From Yamagishiella unicocca (taxonomy: Eukaryota > Chlorophyta > Chlorophyceae > Chlamydomonadales > Volvocaceae): DNA of 64,000 nucleotides. Position 1 is the stretch's first letter. The number at the start of each line of letters is the position of its first letter. Shown here one piece after another: positions 1 to 11,792 of this stretch. The notes beneath the pieces are model-generated. The model had not been told where the DNA came from and did not search any database. It worked only from the letters and a program-made list of their open reading frames with translations. The stretch lies in assembly GCA_003116995.1 (NCBI GenBank), contig BDSL01000146.1, positions 124,001 through 188,000 on the forward strand. Direction: 5' to 3'. Both the position numbers and the translations under genes were made by a program.

Positions 1-207
1 AATATATACGTCTCACTCGCTCACCTTGCCTCCCTTTTTCGTTGGACATAATTTATGTCTCATTAATTTCGTTAGAAGTCGTCGATCACCTACCTTCATT
101 CGTTCCTTGATGGCGTTCCTTCACCTAGCTATCTTTGTTCCATGACCACGTGCTTGCGTGAGTACTTATGTATTCGTTCTATGCCACCGGCATCCTAATT
201 TCGGCAG

Positions 208-3200
208 AGAGGCTCGACATCCCTCCACCATGCGAGCAAAGGGGGCGACGTGGAGATCGTCAAGGTTTTGCTGAGCGAGGGTGCGATCAGTTACGCAAAG
301 AATACAGTAAGTTGGTAGCAAGGGTTATCATGTACGATATATGTAATACGTAAACGAGGGATGCGAAACAGGGGTTATTATGTCTGGAAGGGATGCAAAA
401 CACTGGGGCGAACAGTGAGCACACCTTGCTTGATCGCACTTAAATAATTCGCAGCAGGTAAGAGCGAATGCATATTGTGCACATAGCTTGAATGGATGAA
501 TGTAGGCGCTGAGTCAGTGATGTTAATCCTTGGAGGCACGCTTACGTTTCTAACGCCACAGACAGATATAATCGTGGACATATATACAGTATACGCCACC
601 CAAAAGTGAATGCTCATGAAACAGTCCAGTATGCAATGGTGTGTGGCAGCGGCGGTCGGTTAACAGTCGTATTGACTTATTACGGGTTTCCAGTTGATCG
701 TGGAGTACGTAGCCGCATTATTTAGGATTGTTAGGATAATTAGGAATTATTATAGCATTATTTACGTAGGAGCCGCATTTAGGAGAACGGCGCAACTTGT
801 TTCAGTCGTAGTAGTGTCGGGTGTGTAAGTGCGTATGTATCTGTCTAGGCAAATTGGACAAACTAGATCATACCTAAACAAAGGATGATGGAACAGACCT
901 CGCCTACGTGCTTACTTTATTTCAATCAGGTTCGGAAAGATGAGGTCCATGCACTATATATGCATACTCTCGCTGTTGTCATGCATACAAACATCGGACC
1001 GGACGTACGTTGTTATTTGATGTATTACATTTGTGGGTAGTCCAATAATGGGTGAGCATTACAATGGGTGGCGAAAGTCCTCTAGCACTTTGCTGTGCCT
1101 TCGGTCCGGACGGCCCGCCCATAATTATATATTAAGATGGGGCCGCAAACACATGGCGGCTGCTTGCCGCCGCTGCAATATCCCACCCGTACCCGAATGG
1201 TGGTAGTACGTAAGGACTACTACTGTACGTACCGATTAGATCTCTGGTGGACCAGAACACCGGGGCCCACCTCATCACCAGTGCCGAACTGCAGAACCTC
1301 TTCATCAACAAAACCAGGATCCAACGCCGGCACAAAGTTGCGCTCAACCGACTTAGCCTTGCGCTCAGCGCACACTGTGATCCCCTTGAACGGGGCAAAG
1401 ACATGGACCCCAAACGCTACGCCAGCGAGGCACCACTAGGGGACAGGCGCCTCCGGCGGATACCAGACGTGCCCGCATTTGCTGGCTTGCTATTCAAATC
1501 GCGCGTGCCCAATGCTGCCGTCATGCCCTCCATGGACCCACATACCCTGTGCACCCACCGCGGGGTAGTGCCAGGAGAGCACGGGGGCAGGCGCCCGCAA
1601 ACTGCCCCAATGCCAGAGGCCACGGGAGCACAATACCCCCGACATGGCATCGCCGTAAACCCGACTCCAAACGGGCCCCGAGGTACCGACCACATGGACC
1701 CACCATCGCCTCAACAAGAGACCCCCCGGCGGGGGCGCAAGCGCAAAGGTGTTACAGCCCGGCAGGAAGAACTCATCGCCAAAAGCACGCGGTGTGATAA
1801 CAATAAGACACGGACGGCCAAGGCCAGAATCCATGATGTACCGGCACTTGTGCAGCTCCATGCCGAAGAAGAAGGGAAACCTGTAACGCAGTGGGCCCGC
1901 CTGTGGGCCGGCACCGACGACGATGTGGCCGCTTTCTGGCGGGCGGTCCTGGAAGATATGCGCCCCCATGTCAAAAGCCTGGGGCGAAGGCAACAGCCAA
2001 CACAGACGCACGCACCGCAATTACGACTTACCGACCGGGATAGATGGTGATGAGGGAAGATGGGACGCTGATCCTATCCACGAACCCACCGACGCAGAGG
2101 GCATCCCACTCCTAAACACGGCAGACATACGTGAGGCCCTGCCCCCACTAGCTGAAGCAGCGACTCCGCAGGCAGCCCGCCCGTTGGGCGAGCCATGGGA
2201 GCCATGGCGCGTCGCAAGGGCGCAAATCCTGGCAGACCAAATACCCTGGCCGGGCATGGGTGACACGACGGCAGAACACCAACTTACATATGACCTGTAC
2301 CGCGACACAGAAGTCATCAGCGAGGTCGTAGCCGGCCCATTCACAGTCAGGCATACCACTACAGCGGCCGCCACCAAGAAGGCCCGTAAGCAAGCGAACC
2401 GGAAGAGGCGGCGCGCCGATAATCATACGGAGCAGGATAACGACCCGGCAACCGCCCAGGGCGCCAGCAGCCACGAAACCCAATACACAGTCGCATGGCC
2501 CCACTCGATCATCCCGCTCTCTGTCCTGCGGGCATACGTCCGACAAGGATACACCTACGAAAGCGTCCAGGAAGTGCAGGACGAGCTAGGACCGCACCTC
2601 GACAAATATTTCCACAAGGTCACCTGGAAAACCTCCGACATGGCACTCTGGAACCTGGAAAGGGACCCGAATTTCCCCGCGGCACTGCAGCGATACAAGG
2701 CCGCCCGCAACACACCAAGAGACCCCAGGCCAACCCGCCCGGCCCCAGCGAGAGACCAATCTCTCACCAACGCCCAAAAGCAGGGCCGGTGGGACCTGCC
2801 TGACGAACACGCGGCGACCCGGAAGCGCACCCTACGGGGCAACACCACCATCAACACTATATCCCAGAACCCGTACTTGGATGTGTATACCCCAGGCCGG
2901 TACACCATCCAGTTGGGGACGCGTGCACCCTTAGCAACAAGCCTTGTAGCCGGCACGGAATACACAGCGCACGTGTACGACCCGCGTGGTGTGTGCGTGG
3001 GCCGCCTCACCGCAGCCCGGCTACACCTCCTCCGTGCACGCTGGCAGCACATGAAGGACCGGACGCCCGAGCTCCACTGCAGCCTCACCGCCCAGGGCGG
3101 ATTCGAAGAGGATGTAGCCCGCCTCCTGCACCGAAGTCAAGCGGGGGCAGACGGCAGGAAAGGGAAGTCTACACCCCGCTCGGAGACCACGCTCAACGTC

Positions 3201-6200
3201 TCCCTAAGCGGGCACCTAGTGAGCGCCCTGCGCAACCTCCAGGCTGGACATGTGACGGAGCGGTTTGCCTCCCCACTCAACAGCCTGGGCGCGGCCGACT
3301 GCTACTTCAGTCGCCACAGCTAAGACCAGCTTTTCGGGGCATGCACAGAAGGCTACAGCCACCGCTTCACCGGCCTATCCATGGCACACCCGGACCCTAC
3401 CCCAGAAAGTGCCAAACGAGCCCTTGGCTGGGCCATCGCCAGTGCTGAAACAGTGGCAACTTCCCCTGAACCCACCGTCACCCTTATCGCCCTCCCATAT
3501 GACCGAACGGGCCCGTACACGCACCTCACCGAGAGCGCACTAGTCCACCGCCTCGCCCAGCTGTGGGACGGCGACCTTTCCAGCCTAACCACTGGCAAAT
3601 TGGACGGCCCGCCCATAATTATATATTAAGATGGGGCCGCAAACACATGGCGGCTGCTTGCCGCCGCTGCAATATCCCACCCGTACCCGAATGGTGGTAG
3701 TACGTAAGGACTACTACTGTACGTACCGATTAGAGACAGGTTGCCAGACCAAGCAAGTGTCCGACCGGCTGGCAGCAGCAGCCCACCACGGCATGCAAGT
3801 AATCACGCACGCAACCCAATGTTACAGTATCGATGTTTCTAACCGAGCGATGGCAGAGCGTTGGTACAGCAGATCTTCACCTATGGCGAGATGTGGGTGC
3901 CAACAGCAGTGTGTCAAAATAAAGGACTATTGCGGAGAACGTGCTAGGTAGGCGCGCGGGGCTAGCTCCGTCCAACGTTAACACCTACTGTCCATACCTA
4001 GGCGTTGACACCTACCTAAACAGGCGCACCCGCCGTTGCGCCCACGGCGGCAGCCAGGACTCATCTTATTACTTAATATGGCTTAATTGTTACACCCCGA
4101 CTCGTTCTCAACTAGCTACATCTTCGTTGAAGGCGGCACTCATTCACTGCCGCCGCCGTGCGTGAGTGGCTTTACAATACATAGCCCCGCCCAATCACTG
4201 CCATATCGGTCCCGACTCCTGCCTACCGTCGTCCTGAAGGCACAGCCTCACTGCGGTGCCCCGCTCACGGCCATGCGCTATGTATGCATGACCCGACCGG
4301 TTTCCGACCGCAAACCTGATGTATAAAATAACCTACAGCGGGGTGCGTGATGAGTGGGAAAGTCCCCTACCTCGTCAATGCGTGCGCTCTGCGTGCCCCC
4401 GGCTCCGTTGCTTGCTTGAGTACCGCGTGATCTATCGATGCCATCGTTGGTTTTGTATGGCGCGTCCCCGTGCCTGCACCTCTAATACCCCGAAGCGGCG
4501 GGACTGTGTGTTCGTATTCAGGCAAAACCCTAATACCTCGATTGATTGCTGCAGCCCTTTTTATTTGGGCATCAAACAACCGCCGCGCGCCGAGCGAACC
4601 AATTGATAACAACGAAAACAGTTTTCAACATTGTATGGACACAGTTTCGTTCTGTATGCTTTTTTGTCCTCTGCCACAGTGCTCGCTTACGTTAACGAAG
4701 TTGTTTCATAATTCTACCTACCTGATGCGATTACCTCTGCGATGTACATGTTCCGTCCTTTGCTATGCTTGCCCGCGCACCTATCTAGATAGGTGGATCT
4801 ACCTGTCGATTCCTTTGAAATCTGTACGTACCGGTGGTGTACACCACATGTGTATGTATACACGCATGCAGGCCGGCTGGACGCCGCTTCACTTTGCAAG
4901 TGCTATCAATGAACAGGCAGCAGTAGTAAAGGTCCTGCTGGAGCACAGAGCGGACCTGAACGCCATCAACAATGTGAGCTGCTTTTGAATTTCTTCATTA
5001 TTAATTGAGGCATCCAGGGACGGGAACCAATTTTCGTAACACTGCCGTACATACGCACGGTTAATTAGGAGGGAGTGCGTGCATGCAATAGAGACACAGG
5101 TTAATGTATAATAGTCCATCCACGTAGTGCCGCTCAGGACGTCCATCCGTGTAGTGCCCAGCACTATATAGCATAGCACATGTAGGATAACAAAACAACG
5201 AAGGTTGCGTGCGTGGTTATATCTCCTGTGGCTTTATGTACTTACTATCTACTAGATTCATATCTTAAAGCCCGATATCGTGCTTTACGGTAATAGTGAA
5301 TCGATCGAGTGATGTGTAGGGGAAACAGTCATACATAGTTACATTGACAATAATGCAGTTGTGGGATGGCATGTCCCGCTGTATAGATACGTAGGTAATA
5401 AGATAAGAACCTTACGTAGTGGCCAGACATATATACAGGGTGGGCTTGCGGGGCTTTGGTAGATGCGCATATTCGTTGCATACGTGAATATTATTATATT
5501 CCTACCTTCTTTTGGACTATCAATGCCTCGTACTTGCTTGGTTTCACCTATCACGGCAGACCGGCGCGACAGCCCTTCACATTGCGGGTAACAACGGATG
5601 TACGGACGTCATCAATCATCTGCTGAGTGCCGGTGCAAACATTTCCGCCAAGGACACGGTATGTTATTAATAAGGGCCGGAGGGTTTCCGAATGGAACAA
5701 GGGGTCGGTGTCGGCTTCCTCGAGGCCGGAAAAAGGGCGGAGCCCCTCTGCATCCGTACGGGCAGGTTGCTGTGTGTGTAGAGCACAAGTGATCATCACA
5801 GGCCGTGCGTGCTGCATGCGCCAATATCGGGTGCATGTATGTCGCATGCATGGTCAGTACGGCGAAGCGCCAACCGACGTGCCCTTGTCGTGGAAGGCCA
5901 GAGCGTTGCTTAGCAAACCAATAGGTTATTATTATTATTACTTTTACAGTACGCCGGCACTAGGCCTTGCGTGTGTTATGGGGGCGGGGCGGTGAGGGCA
6001 TCAGTACACCCTATACGCTCGCGCCGCCAGTACCAATAATCCACCTCATATCGCTAAGGCCCACGCCACATTGTCGCTGTGGAACACGACCAGTTAGTGC
6101 AACTCGCCGGAGGCTGGTGCTCCTGCCACATCCCTAACTCATATTTGTATCAAATATTGAGATTCAAGCGCTCTCCGGAAACCGGTCTTCCACCAGCTCC

Positions 6201-9200
6201 ATACATGTCCAGCATGCCGCCATGCTTGGTGTACATGAGTGTACTTAATGTTGAGCCGCCCATAGGACGCACACGCTCCCGTCTCTAGCCTAAGCCCCAA
6301 CACTTAATTTGAGTTAGTCTTCCCTAACCACACCGATGGCTATTGGTTGCCCGCACCATCGGGATCGGCGATTCGAACCTGCATCTCCTGTGCCGCACCT
6401 TGTGGGAATTGAACCTGGGATCTCCCAGGCCACAAGGATTGGATGTTTCGGGCTCTCCCAATTGAGCTACACCGATAACCAATGGGTTACATGGAGATCA
6501 TCTGCTGAGTGCCGGCTGACACAGCTGAGGGCCCCATGGTCGTCGTTGTCCTCGTTGAGTGCGTTGTCCTGGTTGAGTGCGTCTTCTCGCAGGTCCTGAT
6601 TACTCAGCTTTATGTATCAAACCATTGTGAGGCTTGTGCATGCCAAACATCGCCAAAGTTCCGGCTGGCACAGCCGAGCGCGCCACGGGAGAGAGCATCG
6701 ATCATACATGAGTACGCCTCGCTCCTCGCTCGAAGGTCTCGATCGGTTGGCTTACGACAGTAGTAGCGCAGGTCATAAAACGAAACGGCTAACCTGTCAT
6801 GCATAAAGCGCAAAGGTGCTCGGTCCGGCAAGCCGCAACAATTGTGAAGATGCCCTATGGCAGCCAATTAAATTACCCCGACCGCGTGCATGCAGGCGAC
6901 CGACAACACCTAACGAGAACGGATACGTAGCGCAGGCAATTAAATTAAGCTTATATGCATATGCAAGGCCGCAGCCAGCGGACATCAGAAATATCAGATG
7001 CCGTGGCTTGACTTTTTTATTAGAAGATACATGCATGCATGGAACCTGCTAGCTAGGTAGAGGGACGTATAGTGCGTGCGAAAGACGTCCGGTTTGACCG
7101 CGGCCTTGCTCAATCCTGCTCCATGGAGACCGTGAAGTTCGTTTTCGTTCAACTGACTTTCGGTTGCCAAAGTAAGGTTGGGGTACGAAAGAGGCGGGAT
7201 GCATAAGTAAGGCTACTGAAATATGGTCACAGTTGGGCGTCCGATTATGTTTGATTGCGCCACCTCCACGCACGGACGGACGGACGGATGCATGGACGGA
7301 CGGACAATTGGCGTACAGGGCGAGCCCGATCGAGGCGCTCCGCACTGGGGTCCCGCCCAAAAATGCGTATATAGGAGAGTGTATATTAAATGCATATGCA
7401 CACTGTACAGGTATCAAGTAGGTAATAAATCCTTGGTACGAAGATGGTGGTTTTGCTCCATAGTGTTACATCACTATTTAGCACCTAGCATTCCCCGTGA
7501 TCCTAGCCTGCCACCAGCCACCGGCTGGCTGCGTTGTGCTTGGCAGCGCTGGTGACGGCAGCTTCCTGCTGCTGGCTGCCAGTGGACAGCAGGGCCTGCC
7601 TTACTTGCAGGCTGAAGTAATCCTATACGTATGCCTCCCTATCTCAAACTCTAAAACATTAAAACCAAGGAAACCTAATAATATTCTCTATCGATATATG
7701 CGATGCGCGTTCATTCCTTTATAATGACTAAATAACGCTTTCTTTGTTGCGTGCCCTTACCCACAATACGTACATCGGTATGCATGCGTGCGCCGGCACA
7801 TACAGAACGGCTGGACGCCACTTATCGGTGCTAGTGCGAACGGGCACAAGGCAGTCGTGGAGATCCTGCTGGAGCGTGGAGCTGACGTGAAGACCATGGC
7901 CACTAATGTGAGTTTTTTCCGCCGAGCTAGCTAGCGAGTAGTGCGTGCAATTCTGGGAGACAAAGATGTATCACACGAATAATGGTATCTTATGTTATAA
8001 CGAACTACTAACAATAAGGCGCGCGGGAGCGAGGTAATGTTTTCGATATATGTATTAAACTGCGTGCGTGCGTGTACGTTGGCCTCCATCGATCCTGCGT
8101 CCGCTAGCTGTTACATGCATGATATGTGCATGAGGTGCACGCAGTTTGTGATGCCGTAGGTACAGTAGTCATGAAGTAGATAGGAAATGGTGAGCGCAGG
8201 TATGCGTCGTCCCGGCCAGGCAGGGACACGCAGGCACTGTACGTATATGCAGATCTACCTCCATTGTATGTATTCTGGAAAGCTAGAAGTGGGAAAGGCG
8301 AACTCGATGTAAGCGGGGTTTTCTTAATAATGATTATCAAAGAGTAGCTAGTTGGGGCACAGCGAGATAGACCTGCTGCACGCAAAGGCCTTATCCAGCC
8401 TGCGCTCATCACATCTGGTTGCATGGAGGTCCATCCCTTTTCCTCCAGCGATCAGTTCCCCGCGGTTGGTCCTCATGGCGTCTGAAAGCACGAGAGATAA
8501 TTTACCATGCATAGCATCCTCTCGGCGTTTTTTTATCGGTCCGTACGTAGCGTGTTAGTTAGAAACGGGTTAAGTGTCAACGAATAGGTGGAGGTATCGA
8601 TGTGATACGTTCTTATTCAGTTACTCGCTTTGACGTTTGGATTCGATGTCCCTTCCCAATACAAGGAAATATGCATGCCCTAATATTGTAATTCATACTA
8701 AAGGACACCGCTCGCTCGCAAATCCTATCTGTGCAAATTTCACCGCGACGACAGGGCGTCGGCACAGCCCTTCACCATGCCTGCCAGAAAGGATTTAAGG
8801 ATGTCGTCGAAGTTTTGCTGAAGAACGGTGCGAACATCGACGCCAAGAATAAGGTATGTATGTTGGATGCTTTGGGGCAAGGGGGTATACAAATGGGTAC
8901 AACGCACGAACGAATGAACTAACGTGCCTAACATTATTACTTGCTCCGTTGTTTGCCCGAAAACTCATCACACAGGGCGGCTGGACACCACTTCACGCGG
9001 TGATAGGAAGCGATGGTTGCAAAACAGACATCGTGAACGTCCTGTTGAAAAATAACGCGGACATAAACGCCGTGAACAATGTGAGCCGTTGTGTCCTGGC
9101 TATGTAACTGCTGCCCCGCTGCTGGGAGCGAGCGAGCGAGAATGAGAAAATGGATGCATGGAGTTGCCCACATTTACAAACATTTTTGTTTTCGAAAAAC

Positions 9201-11792
9201 ATGTATTGCTTGCCTGCTGTCTGGGGTAGGAAAACGCCGCTCCTGTGCTTGCAAGGCGCAAATTACGTACACAGGACTCGACATCATGCGTGTATGTAAT
9301 ATGTCCATCGATGTTCAATGCATACTTTACGTACATGTGTTTTCCTTTCTCAAAATTATCGAAGCGACCATGCATTACAGCTTGCCCGACGGAAACACAT
9401 CAAATCATCACACAGGGCGGCTGGACACCGCTTCACGTCGCAAGCGAGAAGTGCAAACCAGATGTCGTGAAGGTGCTGTTGGCGAGGAAGGCAGACATGG
9501 ACGCCGTTAACAAGGTGAGCCGGCTGCGTGAATGGCTTGCTAGTGAGCGAGGAAAGCGAATAAACCGGCACCTGGAGGTATATTTTTCGGGGATGAACCA
9601 ATAATAGCATTGCTTCGTTGGGTATGGCCTACCACTGTTGCTCACGCACTGCTGCCCTACAGCAGCCGAATCATCGTAAGAGGCTCGTAACCATCGCAAC
9701 GAGGTCTCCTACTTACGTTTTAGGAGGTTGTAACCGACCCAGATAGCCGTTTGGTAGGGTACAGTGGGTTCGACACGAAAATAAAGGCAGATCAATCGGG
9801 CATAGTCCGCCATGGGAAATGGGAGCGGCAGTGGATGGGTCCGAACGATGCAATCGGCCACGACCGGGCCGGCCTCAGACGACCCCGCTACGCCAGATAA
9901 GCACGTTAGTTAGTGCTTTTGCATCCGTCACGTTAGTGCTTTTGCGTTCGTTACAGAGTCTGCGTACCGCGGGAATGGCACGCAGTGGGTCCGAACGGTA
10001 CACGGCAATCGGCTGGCTCGCTCCACGCACGATCGGACCGGTCGCCGACCTTGCCAGGCTACGTAGGGGTGGTAATGTCTCCAAACGCAACTGAAGGAGC
10101 TAGCTGCTGTGTGACTCACGACTTACGAGCTTTCCTAACGACACCTTGTAACATTTTATGAAACTCTTCACGATGCCTTGTTAGAGGGTTCGTAAGACGT
10201 CCAGGACTGTTTTACGAGTGTTTTACGACAATCGGGCTGCTATAGGGCTGCGGGCTCATTTCGTGGACTCTGCTGCGCGAACGAATGCCCGAAGCCTAGT
10301 GACATAATGAAACGCTACAGTGCCCTTAAGTTGATACCTACCTGCTAGATACGTAATCGGTAAATGTATCGAATCAACGTCCTTCCCTCCTAAATCTTAC
10401 TTACCGCATAACCAATCCTCGTCGATCATAGGACGGCTTGACAGCGCTCCACATTGCAAGCGAGCGCGGGCACAAAGCAGTCGTGGAGGTCCTGCTGTGG
10501 GAGGGCGCCGCCGGCGTCAATGCCAAGACTAGCTTATTACAACGCAACAAAGTAAGTTGCTTGTTTGCTTGGGTGTTGTTTAGATTTCCATGTATGGTTT
10601 TATTACTCATATGGGAACGAGCTAGCGTACCGTACATCGCGCATACAGCTTGCTTGCGACAAGCGATCCTATTATTACCATTTGCACTGCACGGCTTCTA
10701 TGTACAACAATTATACGTAGCTAGCAACTCGTGGAATAACATAGCGGAGTGTTTTGATGAATATGCATATGGCTTTTCCCATTTAATAATACACGCGGAA
10801 GCGATATTTATTCATGAAGATGCAGAGTTTAAGGAACGAAAAGGAGAATAATACAGGAAGGGGTTGTTACAATGAGGGACACACGCACATCATAACGTGC
10901 GCAGAACGCGTGCCTGATCCTCATCACGGGCCGACCTGTCCCTGCTGATAGGGCTACTCACCGCGCGCCCTATCTGTCCTCATCACTCTACGTTTTCTTA
11001 CTTCGCAAAACAACAGGGCTACGTACAGGGCTTCGTAAAAACATGGTCCATAGCCTCGACCCTTCGCTCTCCATCCTATCGTGCTTAATTGATTGTCGAT
11101 GATATGTTTAATTTTTCCTTCAACAATAAATTTTACCTATGAACAGGCAGGATGGACAGCGCTCCATTTCGCGAGTGAGGCGGGGCACACAGAGGTCGTT
11201 GAGGTTCTCCTGCGTTTTGGCGCAGACAAGGCCGTCAAGGACAGGGTGCGTACTGTTGCTGATATATATGCTGACTGATCTAAGGGACCGGCGCACAACA
11301 GTGTTGTGTACGTAACGGACGTACGAGACTACTTCAACCTGGAAGGGTCGATACACAGAGAATAAGTACAAGTAATAAGCAGTGCAGGCATGGGTGCATT
11401 CAAAATAGTGGTCATACACCATTCACCGCATCTTTAAGTCACCATAACCTATCTTCAGAAGCCCTGTATATATCAGTCAGTGGCTTACCTGAAGTACTAC
11501 TTGGCGGTCGATGAAGACAGGTTTGGATAGCTTCTCCGCTCGGGGACGACGGGCGGGTCAATCTGTACCCAATTACCGATCGAAGATATGTATATTTTCA
11601 ATTAAATTTGTTCGCGCGTTCTACACGTAGTAAATACGTAACACGAAATAACATCCTCCCTCACGCTGTGTGCCCAACATGTCGGGGCGTGCATCGCCAT
11701 CGCCACCTCTACTGCAGGGGGGCATGACGGCAATGGACCTCGCCCGAAAGGGCGGACACACGGGAGTGTTGCAAATGCTGAATGATAATTAG
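208..11792 (+). CDS. Ankyrin-repeat protein, one repeat per exon (3' part of gene)
   Basis: Ten exons were read: 208-306, 4872-4973, 5560-5658, 7806-7907, 8755-8853, 8976-9080, 9416-9514, 10432-10551, 11147-11245 and 11718-11792 (stop TAG 11790-11792). Nine hold exactly one ankyrin repeat of 33-40 residues with the pattern GWTPLHxAS...VVxVLLxxGADxxAxN. Every one starts after AG, ends before GTAAGT/GTGAGC/GTATGT/GTGCGT, and is phase 0 at both ends. The last exon is a half repeat (GGMTAMDLARKGGHTGVLQM...) that would cap the C-terminus. Ankyrin repeats are protein-binding scaffolds; the partner cannot be told. The 5' end lies outside the window. Exons 8 and 6 are long (40 and 35 aa) through short insertions at repeat ends. 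Introns are AT-richer than exons; the first contains a mobile element and the third a SINE. I am very sure of the ankyrin assignment and fairly sure of exon edges. Confidence 0.88.
307..1107. other. Ankyrin gene intron, part upstream of the mobile element
   Basis: AT-rich intronic sequence following the GTAAGT donor at 307. No coding signature or ankyrin motif was seen in either strand. Imperfect TTAGGATTGTTAGG-type local repeats occur near 720-780. Confidence 0.5.
1108..1240 (+). repeat. Left 133-bp terminal direct repeat
   Basis: Identical base for base, by eye, to 3602-3734. It contains ATTATATATTAAG, which could act as a TATA-like box, and the pair GTACGTAAGGACTAC/TACTGTACGTACC, which is partly palindromic. 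Confidence 0.85.
1403..2050 (+). CDS. Element ORF1, unknown basic protein
   Basis: Open frame from ATG 1403 to TGA at 2050 (the frame is open upstream from just after a TAA inside the left repeat). It encodes about 215 aa with a Pro/Arg-rich N-terminal half, a basic patch (RRGRKRKG) and a more ordered tail (VTQWARLWAGTDDDVAAFWR). No gag zinc knuckle (CCHC) is seen. It overlaps ORF2 by 128 nt in another frame, so a ribosomal frameshift, a short intron or a decay frameshift could join them. Function not recognised. Confidence 0.45.
   Translation: MDPKRYASEAPLGDRRLRRIPDVPAFAGLLFKSRVPNAAVMPSMDPHTLCTHRGVVPGEHGGRRPQTAPMPEATGAQYPRHGIAVNPTPNGPRGTDHMDPPSPQQETPRRGRKRKGVTARQEELIAKSTRCDNNKTRTAKARIHDVPALVQLHAEEEGKPVTQWARLWAGTDDDVAAFWRAVLEDMRPHVKSLGRRQQPTQTHAPQLRLTDRDRW
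1923..3629 (+). pseudogene. Element ORF2, PCIF1-like FASPLN-motif protein with in-frame stop
   Basis: An ATG at 1923 opens a 466-codon frame ending at TAA 3321-3323. The same frame resumes directly after that TAA and runs to a second TAA at 3627-3629, inside the right terminal repeat. Across the first stop the sequence reads ERFASPLNS...YFSRHS-stop-DQLFGA...GLSMAHPDP. From family knowledge, FASPLN followed by an FG(S/A) step is typical of the PCIF1-type adenine methyltransferase fold, where an NPPF catalytic motif follows; here HPDP stands at about that place. So this is probably a decayed or catalytically altered methyltransferase-like protein of a mobile element. Upstream are a basic segment (KKARKQANRKRRR) and a conserved-looking region WPHSIIPLSVLRAYVRQGY. 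The methyltransferase link is by motif only. Confidence 0.5.
3602..3734 (+). repeat. Right 133-bp terminal direct repeat
   Basis: Identical to 1108-1240. The ORF2 frame enters it and stops at its TATATATTAA, so the repeat supplies the terminal codons. Confidence 0.85.
3735..4871. other. Ankyrin gene intron, part downstream of the mobile element
   Basis: No ankyrin exon or other coding signature was seen. The acceptor before the next exon is GCATGCAG at 4864-4871. Confidence 0.45.
5929..6476 (-). mobile_element. tRNA-derived SINE, full length (copy 1)
   Basis: A 548-bp insertion with its tRNA-like head at the right (minus strand) and an ATT-repeat tail at the left, flanked by 13-bp target-site duplications AACCAATAGGTTA (5916-5928) and AACCAATGGGTTA (6477-6489), one mismatch. 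The head contains a Pol III A box (TAGCTCAATTGGGAGAGC on the minus strand) and two B boxes (GGTTCAATTCC and GGTTCGAATCG-type). It resembles the tRNA-related SINEX family known from Chlamydomonas in type; family identity was not tested. It lies in an intron of the ankyrin gene. Confidence 0.85.
7262..7305. repeat. GGAC microsatellite
   Basis: Short run of GGAC tetramers interrupted by a TGCAT, inside an ankyrin-gene intron. Confidence 0.6.

Larger units (their letters stand above)
1108..3734 (+). mobile_element. Mobile element with 133-bp identical terminal direct repeats
   Basis: Two identical 133-bp direct repeats (1108-1240 and 3602-3734, starting GGACGGCCCGCCC and ending CCGATTAGA) bracket a 2361-bp GC-rich interior with two overlapping reading frames. 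The layout resembles a small LTR element, but the repeats do not begin TG or end CA, no target-site duplication was found (left flank ...CGGTCC, right flank GACAGG...), and no reverse transcriptase, integrase or tyrosine recombinase is visible. It sits inside an intron of the ankyrin gene, in the same orientation. Identical repeats imply a recent insertion or conversion. Alternatives are a non-autonomous LTR (TR-GAG-like) element, a DIRS-like element with split repeats, or a tandem remnant of a larger element. Confidence 0.7.

Noticed and set aside
1108..3734. Classical LTR retrotransposon
   Set aside because: Direct repeats fit, but there are no TG/CA ends, no clear target duplication, no primer-binding or polypurine tract, and no polymerase; only a non-autonomous or atypical element can be claimed.
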